Shown piece after piece: positions 21,161-30,400 of a stretch of 64,000 nt of DNA. Numbering within the stretch: the first letter of the stretch is position 1; every line of letters starts with the position of its first letter. The notes beneath the pieces are model-generated. The model was not told where the DNA came from and made no database searches. It worked only from the letters and a program-made list of their open reading frames with translations. Location: contig JAJPJG010000017.1 in assembly GCA_021324395.1 (NCBI GenBank), positions 62,001 through 126,000 on the forward strand. The letters run 5' to 3'. The stretch is from Spartobacteria bacterium (lineage in GTDB: Bacteria; Verrucomicrobiota; Verrucomicrobiia; Chthoniobacterales; Chthoniobacteraceae). A program made the translations under genes and the position numbers.

Positions 21161-21264
21161 TTTTTGGTTTTCTTTTGGTGTTTGTTTTTTTTCTTCGCGG
21201 CGCGCCGGCGGTGATGCCGCGCAAACAACCGCTCGAAACGTTTTTCGATGTGCAAAAGCTCCAC
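21157..21264 (-). CDS. 35-aa Lys/Arg-rich microprotein, translationally coupled
   Basis: GTG 21264 starts one base after the 536-aa gene's TGA (21266-21268), and its own TGA overlaps the next gene's ATG as ATGA (21157-21160). A consensus Shine-Dalgarno GGAGG (21274-21278) precedes it by 9 nt. The product begins VELLHIEKRFERLF, continues with ARHHRRRAAKKK and ends in a lysine-rich tail (HQKKTKK). It is amphipathic at first, then strongly basic, with no Cys. The exact fit between neighbours and good ribosome binding site argue for a real gene, or at least for a coupling peptide that delivers ribosomes to the CreD-like start. No family is recognised. Confidence 0.6.
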   Translation of the reverse strand: MELLHIEKRFERLFARHHRRRAAKKKNKHQKKTKK

Positions 21265-21265
21265 G

Positions 21266-22876
21266 TCAGCGTGCCTCCGGCTTTTGATAGAAAAGCTGCG
21301 CCGTCGGACGCTCGCCTTTGCACAATTCCTTGCGAAGCTTGATTGCGCCGGACGTGCCGGCAGCGGCGCTCTCGACGTTGCCTTCGAGTGCGGTGATTTC
21401 GTAAGCCGCGGGAATCTGAAGATTCCAGTCGATGCGATTGGCGAGCAGATCGCTCGAGGGAAGTTCAACCTCGAGCTGTCCGGAGACCGGCTGAAACGCT
21501 TGTTTTTTATTTGTGTAGGAAAGCGAAACTTCGGTTCGTTGCTGGCGATCGTCCGATCCGTTGAACTGAAGCTCAATGGTGCCATTTCCGCGATCGATCG
21601 GATTCGTTTCGCGACGGTTTACTGCGCAGGTAAGTAGCTGGCTCGATGCCGGCAAATTAAGCTTCCACGCAAGTGCTCCGTCATGACGGATGACATACGT
21701 CATCTCATTGATCAACGCGCCGTCGCCGACCACGCGCATCGAAGATTGCACGCTTTCGATCACTGCGGATGTCGTATGAATCAGCGGGCGCCAGCTCGCG
21801 ATCAACGCGCCATCGCCACCGATCGTAATCACGTTTTTACCTGTCGTTTTTTCGGCAAGCCAACGTGGTAAACGCACATTTGTCGCCTGCTTCGCACTGA
21901 GCTCCAGCTCGGGATCTGAAAGCATTGCGAAAAGCGGCTCGCCGTTTTCGCCGTCGATGACTTTAGGCGCGGCGAGCTGCCAGTCGCCGGGTGCGGCGGC
22001 AAAAGGAATTTCGCAGATAACGGCAATCACGCGGCTCAGCACATCGCGCGTTTTCCATTCGATGTGCAGAGTATCCGCGCAGCGCCAGCGCACGATGTCA
22101 TCCCCGGCTACATCTGTGACATGCGCTCCCGCGGGCAACTGCAAATCCATGCTCAACCCGGACCCAACGTCGGCGCGCGCGGCGAGCATCGTTTCATAAT
22201 TCAGCTTCCCATCGGCAAATTGCACCAGCGACTCCGCGTTCACACGCCAGCGGCTCGGCGTCGGCGGCGGCAGCGGTGCCGCAATCGTGTGCAGCGAAAG
22301 ATCGAGCAAATCCTTTGCGGGTAAACGAAACGCCGCTTTGTTTTTTTCGATGACAATCGCGGTGCCGCCTTCCACCTGCACGGTTTTGCCATCGGGAATC
22401 GCGTCGAGCGTGAGCGTGTTGATCGTTGCCGGCGAAATTGCAAGCCGCAGTGAATCGGTCTCGCCGTCACTCGCGAGCTTCGCGGCGAAATGCAGCTTAA
22501 TTTTGCTACGTCCTGCGCGCTCCAAAACAAGCGTGTAACTTCCATTTTTCACGATGACGTTTGCATCCGCCGGCTCGATTGCATCGACCTGCGCCCACGC
22601 GCCAACGAGCGGAATGGTCGTCCATTTGTTTTGAAAACATTGCACGTCGAACTCCGCCGTCCCGCGCAGCTGTCCCGGCTGGCAGGTGAGATCGTATCGT
22701 GCCGCGAGCAATTCCGCGGCGACTGGCGGCTCGGGTGCGGACAGCGGTTGCGGCTGCGCAGCCTGCCAGAGCGTTTTCAATTCGGAATAAGGAATGGTCA
22801 CGCTGGCACGCTCAAGGGCGGGCTCCGCACCGAGTGCGGCGACTGCGGCGAACAGCAAAATCAGGTGTTTGAACAC
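21266..22876 (-). CDS. Secreted 536-aa protein of the Cre-like operon, unknown
   Basis: GTG 22876 gives a signal peptide (MFKHLILLFAAVAALGAEP) and a 517-residue mature, beta-rich protein with few cysteines. No family is recognised. Segments such as YDLTCQPGQLRGTAEFDVQCF near residue 60 and AYEITALEGNVESA near 490 look like strands of beta-sandwich domains. There is no lipobox and no further membrane helix, so a periplasmic location is likely. Only 1 bp separates it from the 35-aa gene. Four TTCAC-type repeats lie 23-60 bp upstream of the start. The context suggests a periplasmic partner of the CreD-like protein. The alternative ATG frames just upstream are out of frame. Confidence 0.65.
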   Translation of the reverse strand: MFKHLILLFAAVAALGAEPALERASVTIPYSELKTLWQAAQPQPLSAPEPPVAAELLAARYDLTCQPGQLRGTAEFDVQCFQNKWTTIPLVGAWAQVDAIEPADANVIVKNGSYTLVLERAGRSKIKLHFAAKLASDGETDSLRLAISPATINTLTLDAIPDGKTVQVEGGTAIVIEKNKAAFRLPAKDLLDLSLHTIAAPLPPPTPSRWRVNAESLVQFADGKLNYETMLAARADVGSGLSMDLQLPAGAHVTDVAGDDIVRWRCADTLHIEWKTRDVLSRVIAVICEIPFAAAPGDWQLAAPKVIDGENGEPLFAMLSDPELELSAKQATNVRLPRWLAEKTTGKNVITIGGDGALIASWRPLIHTTSAVIESVQSSMRVVGDGALINEMTYVIRHDGALAWKLNLPASSQLLTCAVNRRETNPIDRGNGTIELQFNGSDDRQQRTEVSLSYTNKKQAFQPVSGQLEVELPSSDLLANRIDWNLQIPAAYEITALEGNVESAAAGTSGAIKLRKELCKGERPTAQLFYQKPEAR

Positions 22877-22898
22877 GTCATCATCTTCGCACCGGGAT

Positions 22899-22936
22899 GT
22901 GAAGCGATGATGAAATGCCCGTGAAGATTGCGTGAA
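22899..22936 (-). promoter_or_regulatory. Four TTCAC half-sites at 11-bp spacing (cre-tag-like)
   Basis: On the minus strand, TTCAC (22936-22932), TTCAC (22925-22921), TTCAT (22914-22910) and TTCAC (22903-22899) are each separated by exactly 6 bp. The first pair is a perfect TTCAC-N6-TTCAC, the published E. coli CreB binding consensus. An 11-bp direct-repeat phase is also typical for OmpR/PhoB-type regulators. The array lies between the histidine-kinase stop and the 536-aa gene start. Confidence 0.75.
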
Positions 22937-22944
22937 ATTTCGCG

Positions 22945-24471
22945 CTAAAAAGGAATCCGCGCGATGAACTCAGTGCCGTGGTCGTGCTCGCTTTTCACGC
23001 CGATGGTTCCACCGTGACGTGTGACAATCGATTTCACGATTGCCAGTCCGAGCCCGCTGCCGCGCGCGCCGGTGCGCGGATTTTCCGTAGTGAAAAAACG
23101 GTCGAAAATCTTCGGCAGCAATTCAGTTTCGATTCCGCAGCCTTCGTCACTTACACGCAATTCGATATTTCCGCCGGTTTCTTTCAACGAGAGTCGCACA
23201 CATTTTCCAGCCGGTGTGAACTGCAACGCGTTTTCCAGCAAATTGTTTAATAGCTGCTGAAGCTGCAATTCGGGGATTTTTGTCGGCAGCGGCTCGCTGG
23301 GTAACTCGAAGAAAAAATCCATGCCGCAACTTCGCGCGCGTTCGCCAAAAATTCTCGCGACGCCACGCGCAACTGCCGCGCAATCCGCGCCCATTTCATT
23401 TTCGATTGCCTGCGTCTCGATTCGGGAGAGCTTCAACAAATCGCCGACGATTTGATCCAGTCGCTGCACCTCAGTTTGAATATTGCCCAGAAACTTTCGG
23501 CGCGCGATCGCGTCATTGATTGCGCCGTCCTCGAGCAATTCCGCTGCGCCGCGGATCGATGCGAGCGGGGTCTTTAGTTCGTGGGAAAGATTCGCGGCCA
23601 TCTCCTCGACGTAAGCCTTTCCTTCGAGCCTGCGCCGCATTTTTTCCACCGCACGCGCGAGCACACCGAATTCGCTCTGCGTCCACGTCTCAAGACGCAC
23701 GCCGGATTCGCCTGCCGCAATCCGCTCCGCGCGTCGCGCGAGATCGGCGACGACGCGTGTGATGTAGCCGGAAAGCAGATAGACGAGCGCCGCCGTCACC
23801 GCCAGCGCGAGCGCGGCGGGAAGCAGCACGTTTTTTAACGACCGCGTTATGAAGTTGCGGATGCGATTCGTCGGCTTGGAGACGCTCACAACGCCGACGA
23901 TTTTCCCGCGCACGAACACCGGCAGCGTGCTGTAAAGATTCACGCGCTGATGCACGCGATCGAGCTCCCAGCGCGCGCCGTATTTTCCGCCGAGGGCCGC
24001 ACGCACATCGCTGCGATCCGCGTAGCTCGTGTCCGGCAGCGCCGCATTTGCCGTGTCGAAAAGCAGCCGACCCATCGCGTCATAAATGATGAGCCGGGTG
24101 TCGACTTCCTTTTTCGTGTAACCGAAAAGGCGTGCCTTGATTTGATAAGTTTCGTCGAGGTTCGCGTAAGAGCGTGCGAGCTCCGCGTGCAGCCGCGGCG
24201 AGCCTTCGCCGTATTGCGCGATGAGGCGCGTGTAAAGTTCAGCGACGAGCGCCGCGACATCGATCATCCCCTCCTCCGTCGAATGCAAATAACTCGTCTC
24301 GATATTGCGCCGGATGCTCCACGCGAGAAAGCTCGCGGGCACAATCAGGATCGTGAAATAGAGCACGAAAAGTTTCCATCGGATGCTGTGCAGTGGCGGA
24401 AAAACGAGCGAGATCAGCCGCTGAATCGCGAAAACAATCCGCCATCGCAGCATTCGCACGGAGCCGTTCAT
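22945..24471 (-). CDS. CreC-like sensor histidine kinase
   Basis: A 508-aa membrane sensor kinase. ATG 24471 overlaps the regulator's TGA by one base; the longer open frame lies entirely within the regulator gene and is rejected. Two membrane segments (about 31-52, LFVLYFTILIVPASFLAW, and about 200-225, LPAALALAVTAALVYLLSG) flank a ~150-residue periplasmic PAS/dCache-like sensor. A HAMP region follows. The H-box is NLSHELKTPLASIRG, the N-box NNLLENALQF, and the G-boxes are DEGCGIE and GSGLGLAIVKSI, all intact. Topology and gene order (regulator, kinase, then CreD-like gene) match CreBCD. The signal is unknown; Cre systems in other bacteria respond to penicillin-binding-protein inhibition or carbon state. 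Confidence 0.88.
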   Translation of the reverse strand: MNGSVRMLRWRIVFAIQRLISLVFPPLHSIRWKLFVLYFTILIVPASFLAWSIRRNIETSYLHSTEEGMIDVAALVAELYTRLIAQYGEGSPRLHAELARSYANLDETYQIKARLFGYTKKEVDTRLIIYDAMGRLLFDTANAALPDTSYADRSDVRAALGGKYGARWELDRVHQRVNLYSTLPVFVRGKIVGVVSVSKPTNRIRNFITRSLKNVLLPAALALAVTAALVYLLSGYITRVVADLARRAERIAAGESGVRLETWTQSEFGVLARAVEKMRRRLEGKAYVEEMAANLSHELKTPLASIRGAAELLEDGAINDAIARRKFLGNIQTEVQRLDQIVGDLLKLSRIETQAIENEMGADCAAVARGVARIFGERARSCGMDFFFELPSEPLPTKIPELQLQQLLNNLLENALQFTPAGKCVRLSLKETGGNIELRVSDEGCGIETELLPKIFDRFFTTENPRTGARGSGLGLAIVKSIVTRHGGTIGVKSEHDHGTEFIARIPF

Positions 24472-25142
24472 CACAGTTCTTTCGCGCGATAGCCAATGCC
24501 GCGCACCGTCTCGATGAAATCGAAATCGCCGAACTTTCTGCGGAGCGTTTTTACGTGCACATCGATCGTGCGATCCGTCACGACTCCGCCCTCGCCCCAC
24601 GCCTGATCGAGCAGCTGCTCGCGTGTGAAGACACGGCCCGGATGCCGGATGAAAAGCTCGAGCAACTTGAATTCCTGCTTTGTAAGCGGGACCTCGACGC
24701 CATGAAAACTCACGCGAAAACGATCGGGATCGAATTCAATCGGACCATAGTGAAAAAGATTCGTCGGCGACGTGATCGCCGCATTTTGCCGCCGCAAAAT
24801 GGCTTTGATTCGTGCCAGCAGTTCGCGCGTGCTGAACGGCTTCACCACGTAGTCGTCACCACCGATCTCCAGGCCAACCACGCGGTTGATTTCATCCGCT
24901 CGCGAGGTGAGGAAGATAATCGGCACCTCCGAAAATTTTCGCACCAAGCGGCAGACTTCGAAGCCGTCGATGTCCGGCAAACCAACATCGAGAATCATCA
25001 GCGCCGGCTCCGTATCGCGCGCCAGTTTCACGGCTTCGCGCCCACGTTGTGTCGTGCGAACGCTGTAACCATCGGCCTTCAGCGCATACTCGAGCACTTC
25101 GCCAATTCGCGGATCATCCTCGACGACGATCAGTGCGCTCAT
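24471..25142 (-). CDS. CreB-like OmpR-family response regulator
   Basis: A 223-aa two-domain regulator. The receiver has the acidic pocket VVEDD (residues 6-10), phospho-Asp in LMILDVGLPD near residue 52, FLTSR and the VVKPF lysine. The C-terminal winged helix includes LTKQEFKLLELFIRHPGR, DRTIDVHVKTLRRK and VRGIGYR. All phosphorylation residues are present. It is coupled to the kinase by a 1-bp overlap and lies 60 bp downstream of the PBP1C stop on the same strand. The TTCAC repeats at 22899-22936 are the obvious candidate target. Confidence 0.9.
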   Translation of the reverse strand: MSALIVVEDDPRIGEVLEYALKADGYSVRTTQRGREAVKLARDTEPALMILDVGLPDIDGFEVCRLVRKFSEVPIIFLTSRADEINRVVGLEIGGDDYVVKPFSTRELLARIKAILRRQNAAITSPTNLFHYGPIEFDPDRFRVSFHGVEVPLTKQEFKLLELFIRHPGRVFTREQLLDQAWGEGGVVTDRTIDVHVKTLRRKFGDFDFIETVRGIGYRAKEL

Positions 25143-25202
25143 GAGGACAACGAGAAAAATTCATGTATTCCGATTGGCGCACCACTTGTTAAAAAGCGAG
25201 CT

Positions 25203-27434
25203 TTAAAGGGATTTTACCGAAACAGAGCTGCTCGCACTTTGGCCGGTTGCCGGATTGAGCACACGAATGTCGTGCCTGCCTTCCGTGAGAATTGCGTAAA
25301 CGCCGTCGGACGCGTTTTGAATCACGAGCGAGTCGCTTTGCCACTTTACTTGTGGCGCGCCCGTCGCAATGAGACGGATGCGTTGGCTGGACACAGGCAG
25401 GTCAGGATCGAGCAGATACGTGGTTCCAGCCACTGGCGCGATAACGCGCAAAGCGCCGTTGTCTTCGGCGACTGCACGCGCGCCGAGCCAATTCGCACCG
25501 CTCGCAAGCCAGTCGCGGTATTCGTTCCGAAGACGCACACGTCCGGCGGAATCGTAGTCATCCTGCTCTTCACGTGGCGGTAAATCGCCTGCAATGAATT
25601 TCTCGCGAATGCCGGTCGCTGCTTGGTTCGCGAGCAATTTGCCCGTAACCGGATGAATTATTTTCTCAACAATTTCCGGCGGTGTCGCATACCACGATGT
25701 GCCGTAGCGATCATGTAAAAACGTGAAAACATCGTGCAAAATCGGCGCGGCACCCGTGACGCCCGAGACATTTTCCATCGGCGTTCCGTCAAAGTTTCCG
25801 ACCCACACGCCCACGGTGAACTCCGGCGTAAAACCGAGCGCCCAGTTGTCACGATAATCGGTGCTCGTTCCCGTTTTGCACGCGACTGGAAAATCGAAGC
25901 GGAGCGACGAATGCGGGCCGAATGCGAGAGTGCGCGTGTCGTTATCACTGAGAATATCCGCGATGAGAAAAGCCGCATTCGGCTCGAAGATTTGCGCGGC
26001 AGTGGTCGGCGAGTTTTGCAAAACGCGAAATGGCCTGAATTCGCCGAGCCGCGCGAGACATGCGTAAGCGTTCGTCATTTCCAACAGCCGCGCTTCGGCA
26101 TTTCCAATCGTCAGCCCGAGTCCGTATTCCTCCGCGCTGCGCGACAGCGTCGTCAGTCCGCACGCGCGCAAACATTCCTGGAGCGTCCCTGCGCCGCCGA
26201 TTGAAGCGAGAACTTTAACCGCGGAAATGTTTAGCGAATTTGCGAGTGCAAGCCGATAACGCATCGGGCCGTAACAGCGATGGTTGTAATTTTCCGGCCG
26301 GTAAATACCCGTTGCCGTCGCAAACTCCGCCGGCAAATCCGCAACCACGCTCGCCGGTGTCGCGCCGCGCTCAAATGCGAGCAGATAGGTGAACGGCTTG
26401 AAAGTCGAGCCGGCCGAGCGCGGCGACCAGGCGCCATTCACCTGCCCCGCACCCGGTGCGAAATAATTCTCCGAGCCGACCAGAGCGAGCACATCGCCGC
26501 TATGATTGTCGATGACGACAACCGCGCCGTTTTGCACATGATGCTCGTTCAGCCGCGCAATGCGTTCGCGCAAAAACTCCTCCGCTGCACGCGTGAGTTC
26601 GAGATCGAGCGTTGTCCGTAAATCACCGGTTGCATCCGGTTTTTCGCGCAAAATAAAATCGACAAAATGCGGCGCTTCAAAAACACGGCGCGGCTGCGCG
26701 AGGTGCAAATTTTCAGATATCGCGCGCGAAAATTCGTCATCGGCAATGAAAGCGTTTTCGCGCATCCGGCGCAGCACAATCGCCTGCCGTTTCCGCGAGC
26801 GAACGAGATGCACGTAAGGATTGAAGCGGCTCGGCGCTTGCGGCAAGCCGGCGAGAAACGCCGTTTCCGCAATGCTCAAATCGGCGAGCGGTTTACCGAA
26901 ATAAAACTGCGCCGCAGTTCCGCAGCCGATCTGCGAATTGCCGTAATCGAGCCGGTTTAAATATGCCTCGAGAATTTGCGTCTTGGTCCATTTGCGTTCG
27001 AGGCTAAGCGCCTGCACCGTTTCGACAACTTTCGCGCGCAGCCCGCGCTCGCGCTTACGTTCGGCGATTTTCACCAACTGCTGCGTGATCGTGCTCGCGC
27101 CGGATACGATTTTTCGATGTGTAATCGCGTTTAACGCAGCACGAATATTCGCCGAGAAATCTACGCCTTCGTGCTGCCAGAAACGCTTGTCCTCAGCTGC
27201 GAGCGTTGCATCGACGAATCGCTGCGGAATGTCTTGCAGCGGGACTTTGCGGGCGAAGCGGTTGTTGTCGGCGAGCAGCACGCGCAACGGTTTGCCGGTG
27301 CGATCCGTCAATTCCAGGCTCGGTTTTGGAGGCGCCAGCAGCGCGCGCGGAATTGGCACGAGCCCGATGGCAAACCACGCGACAAACGCCAGCACGAGCA
27401 GCGGCGCCAGACAGCGGCGGATGAGCGCTTTCAT
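25203..27434 (-). CDS. pbpC: Penicillin-binding protein 1C
   Basis: A 743-aa bifunctional class-A PBP of the 1C type, anchored by one N-terminal helix (residues 8-30). The GT51 transglycosylase domain has AAEDKRFWQHEGVDF and TITQQLVK. The transpeptidase has the catalytic serine in STFK (SAGSTFKPFTY), the SLN motif (LANSLNISA) and KTGTS (VACKTGTSTDY). A C-terminal beta-sandwich (BiPBP_C, about 650-743) distinguishes PBP1C from PBP1A/B. The ATG overlaps the macroglobulin stop as ATGA. Pairing with alpha-2-macroglobulin is classic for PBP1C and suggests repair of peptidoglycan after envelope breach. Confidence 0.93.
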   Translation of the reverse strand: MKALIRRCLAPLLVLAFVAWFAIGLVPIPRALLAPPKPSLELTDRTGKPLRVLLADNNRFARKVPLQDIPQRFVDATLAAEDKRFWQHEGVDFSANIRAALNAITHRKIVSGASTITQQLVKIAERKRERGLRAKVVETVQALSLERKWTKTQILEAYLNRLDYGNSQIGCGTAAQFYFGKPLADLSIAETAFLAGLPQAPSRFNPYVHLVRSRKRQAIVLRRMRENAFIADDEFSRAISENLHLAQPRRVFEAPHFVDFILREKPDATGDLRTTLDLELTRAAEEFLRERIARLNEHHVQNGAVVVIDNHSGDVLALVGSENYFAPGAGQVNGAWSPRSAGSTFKPFTYLLAFERGATPASVVADLPAEFATATGIYRPENYNHRCYGPMRYRLALANSLNISAVKVLASIGGAGTLQECLRACGLTTLSRSAEEYGLGLTIGNAEARLLEMTNAYACLARLGEFRPFRVLQNSPTTAAQIFEPNAAFLIADILSDNDTRTLAFGPHSSLRFDFPVACKTGTSTDYRDNWALGFTPEFTVGVWVGNFDGTPMENVSGVTGAAPILHDVFTFLHDRYGTSWYATPPEIVEKIIHPVTGKLLANQAATGIREKFIAGDLPPREEQDDYDSAGRVRLRNEYRDWLASGANWLGARAVAEDNGALRVIAPVAGTTYLLDPDLPVSSQRIRLIATGAPQVKWQSDSLVIQNASDGVYAILTEGRHDIRVLNPATGQSASSSVSVKSL

Positions 27435-30400
27435 TCCAGCGACAAGCTTGTGACTTGCAACGTGCCACTCAGTCCGAAGCGGTCGGGATGATACATCTCC
27501 TCGATTTTCGCCGAAGGCGCTGTGGCGGTGCCGGCTGCGCGGACGCGTGCGAGATAATGCACCGTGTATGTGCCCGGCCAGATGTGATCGCGAAAAAAGA
27601 GCGCGCGATCTTCGCGCAGTTCGCGGTAATCACTCAGCCAGTCGAGTCCGACGGTTTCACCCGCGCGCGTCTGCTGAGATTTAAATTCGGGATTCACCGC
27701 TTCGAAAATCGACGGCAACGGATCGTCGATCGCGATGTAGTTCGCACGATCGCGCACCTCGATCCGCAACGTCACGAGCACGCGATCGCCAACGTGCGGT
27801 TGTTTTAAATCGGTTAACGTCCCGTCGTCTTCGATTTTTTGATAGCTGCGCTGAATCGCGTAGCCGTTGTCACGGCGCGGTTGTGCGATCGTGCGCGGAC
27901 GCGCTTCGAGCGCGACTTGCGTGAAGAGCTTTGTCCGCGCGGGATTCGCCAGGATGAGCGGCTCGCGTTGTTTCGCCGGATCGATATGTAGCGCGCTTTC
28001 GTGCATGGTCGCTTTCGATTCGAGATCGAATTTCTCGCTCTGCGTTCCCCACGCAATCGAGCCCGCGGCTTGGAATGCGCCGCGCTCAACGCGCTGCACG
28101 TAACTCGTGAGCGCGAGCATCGACCACGCGTTGCCTTGCGTCGTGCCCCAGTTGCCGCCGGAGCGCGCGCCGATCAGCTCGTCGATGAGTGCATCCACGT
28201 GGTTGTCGTTCGCGCGTAGTTGCGTCCATGCCATGAGCTGCAATGCGATCTCGCGCGAGCCACAGCCGAAAAACTCGTCGTCCGCATTTTGTGACAACTT
28301 GCAATTGAGCAACTCCGCAGCCATTTCCCTAGAGCCGTTGCTCTCCAAAATCGCGAGCGCAAGCAGCGCGCGATTTTCCGCCGAGAGATGGTCGCGCTGC
28401 TGGAAAAGAAGCTCGTGATAAGCCGGCTCCGCTTTGCCTGCGAGTGCGAGTGTGTAAACCGCAAGGCAGCGATCCGACGGGCCGTGATTGCCGTAATGTC
28501 CGTCGAACGAGTCCTCGCTCATCCCGCGCAATTCGGCGCTGATGTATTTGCAAAGCGCGTCGAATTTTTCCTCGGGCACGAAATGTCCGCCGCGTTTCGC
28601 GAGCACAAGGCCGAACCCGCCATAAGCGCTCGCCCAAAGCAACGGCTCGCGTTCGCCCGGCCAGTAGGCGAGGCCACCGGACGGTGTTTGCATCGACAGC
28701 AGCCTGTTAACGCCGTGCTGGATTGCATCTTCGATCTCCCCAGGCGATTTTTGCAAATCCGGCAGCACGTTTTGAAAATCGCGAAGCGTCAACCACGGCA
28801 GCGTGCTCGATGTGGTCTGCTCGACACAGCCGTAGGGATAGTGCAGCAGTTCGCGCATCGGTTCGAGCAGATCGATCATGCGCGAATTGGAAATGCTCAC
28901 GCGGATCGTCCCGGAGCCGCCGAGCAGCTCGGGATCGAAGCCTTCGAGCAGGTTCGCGCTCGCGGCGTCACTGTTTGCGAAATGCACCTGGCGGATCAAC
29001 GGCGCGGGGTAGTCGACGTGGAGTTTTGTCTGCACGGCATCGGTGAAAACTTTGTTTTGCGGCGCGAGCATTTTTGCGTGCCATGTCCATTTCGCCTCGC
29101 CGGTTTGCGTGAATTCCACGGGAAAATCGATTGCCGCCGAGCCGCGCGCGGCGAGCGCAATTTTGCGTTTTAGCGGCACGGTCGTAGTGACTGTGTTGTC
29201 AAGATCGAGCGCAACTTCGGCTTCGCCCCCAATGTCGGTTTGATTATGCAGCACCGCGCGTAATTTCAACTTGTCGCCGACATTTCCGAAGCGCGGCAGT
29301 GACGGCTCGAGCATCAGTGGTTTGCTCACCACGAACTCCGATTGACCGCTGCCGAATTGGTTGCGCGCAGTTTGCACCACAGCAATAACGCGATAGCGAG
29401 TGAGGCTGTCCGGCGCGGTGAAAACAGCCGTCACATGCCCGTGTGCATCGGTCCGCAGCGTCGTGCTCCAAAACGCGCATGCCTGGAAATTTTGACGAAT
29501 TTGTTCCGCTCGCTCTATCCCGCCGCCGCCAATGACATAGCCTTTGTTTTCAAATGTCCGCTCGTCCGGATCCTCGGGTAAAAGCTTCGGCAGCGTAAGG
29601 CCGGTGCGGATCGCCAGACCGCGCGGCGCATTGAAAAACGCGAATGGATCGGGCGTCTGATAATCGGTGAGGCTCAGCACGCCTTCGTCCACCGCGTAAA
29701 GCGTGACCTCCGCATCCGCCGCCGGCGCGCCGGCGAAATCCTGCACGTTCGCTTTTACCGCGACCTGTTGTGCCGGTTCGTAATCGTGCCGCTCCGTCTG
29801 CACTTGAACCGCGAGCCGCGCGTGCGGATTCGTGACTTTCAATTCGCAATAGCCGAGCCGGTAATCCGGTTGCTTAACTTTGCGTGCGCCATCCTTTGCG
29901 CCGCGCAAGATCATCACCGAGACAAAGACATTCGGGGCGTCGGCTATTTCGAGCGGAAGTTGAATCGACGGCGCGTTCCCTTCGAGGTGAGTGACAAACG
30001 ACCGCAGCACTTTTTCCCGCTCGATCGTCACCCACGCGTCGCCCGCAAGCGGCGTTTTGACGAGCAGCTTTGCAGTTTCGCCGACGCTGTATTCCGTTTT
30101 GTCGGCAACGAGCTTGATTTGAAAATCGTTCTTATAATCCCACGCCAGTTCGTCATCGCCGCTCACGTGAAATGTCGCGCGTGTGAGCACGTCGTGCCCG
30201 GCTGAATCCTTGGCGCTCGCTTCGAGCAGATATAATCCCGGCTTCTTCACACGCAATTCCGTCACTTTGCGATTTGCAGTCATCCAGCGTTCACCTTCCC
30301 TCCGCAATGGCGAGGTTTGCATTTGCGTTTGCGAGACCAATTCAAAGTTCGGACGGCTGCTGTAAACATTCGAGCCGCCTGCGCCTTCCACGCGATTCGT

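Noticed and set aside
28388-29173. A 261-codon open frame opposite the alpha-2-macroglobulin gene
   Set aside because: Antisense shadow with Arg-rich composition and no start context. The macroglobulin thioester region is on the other strand.
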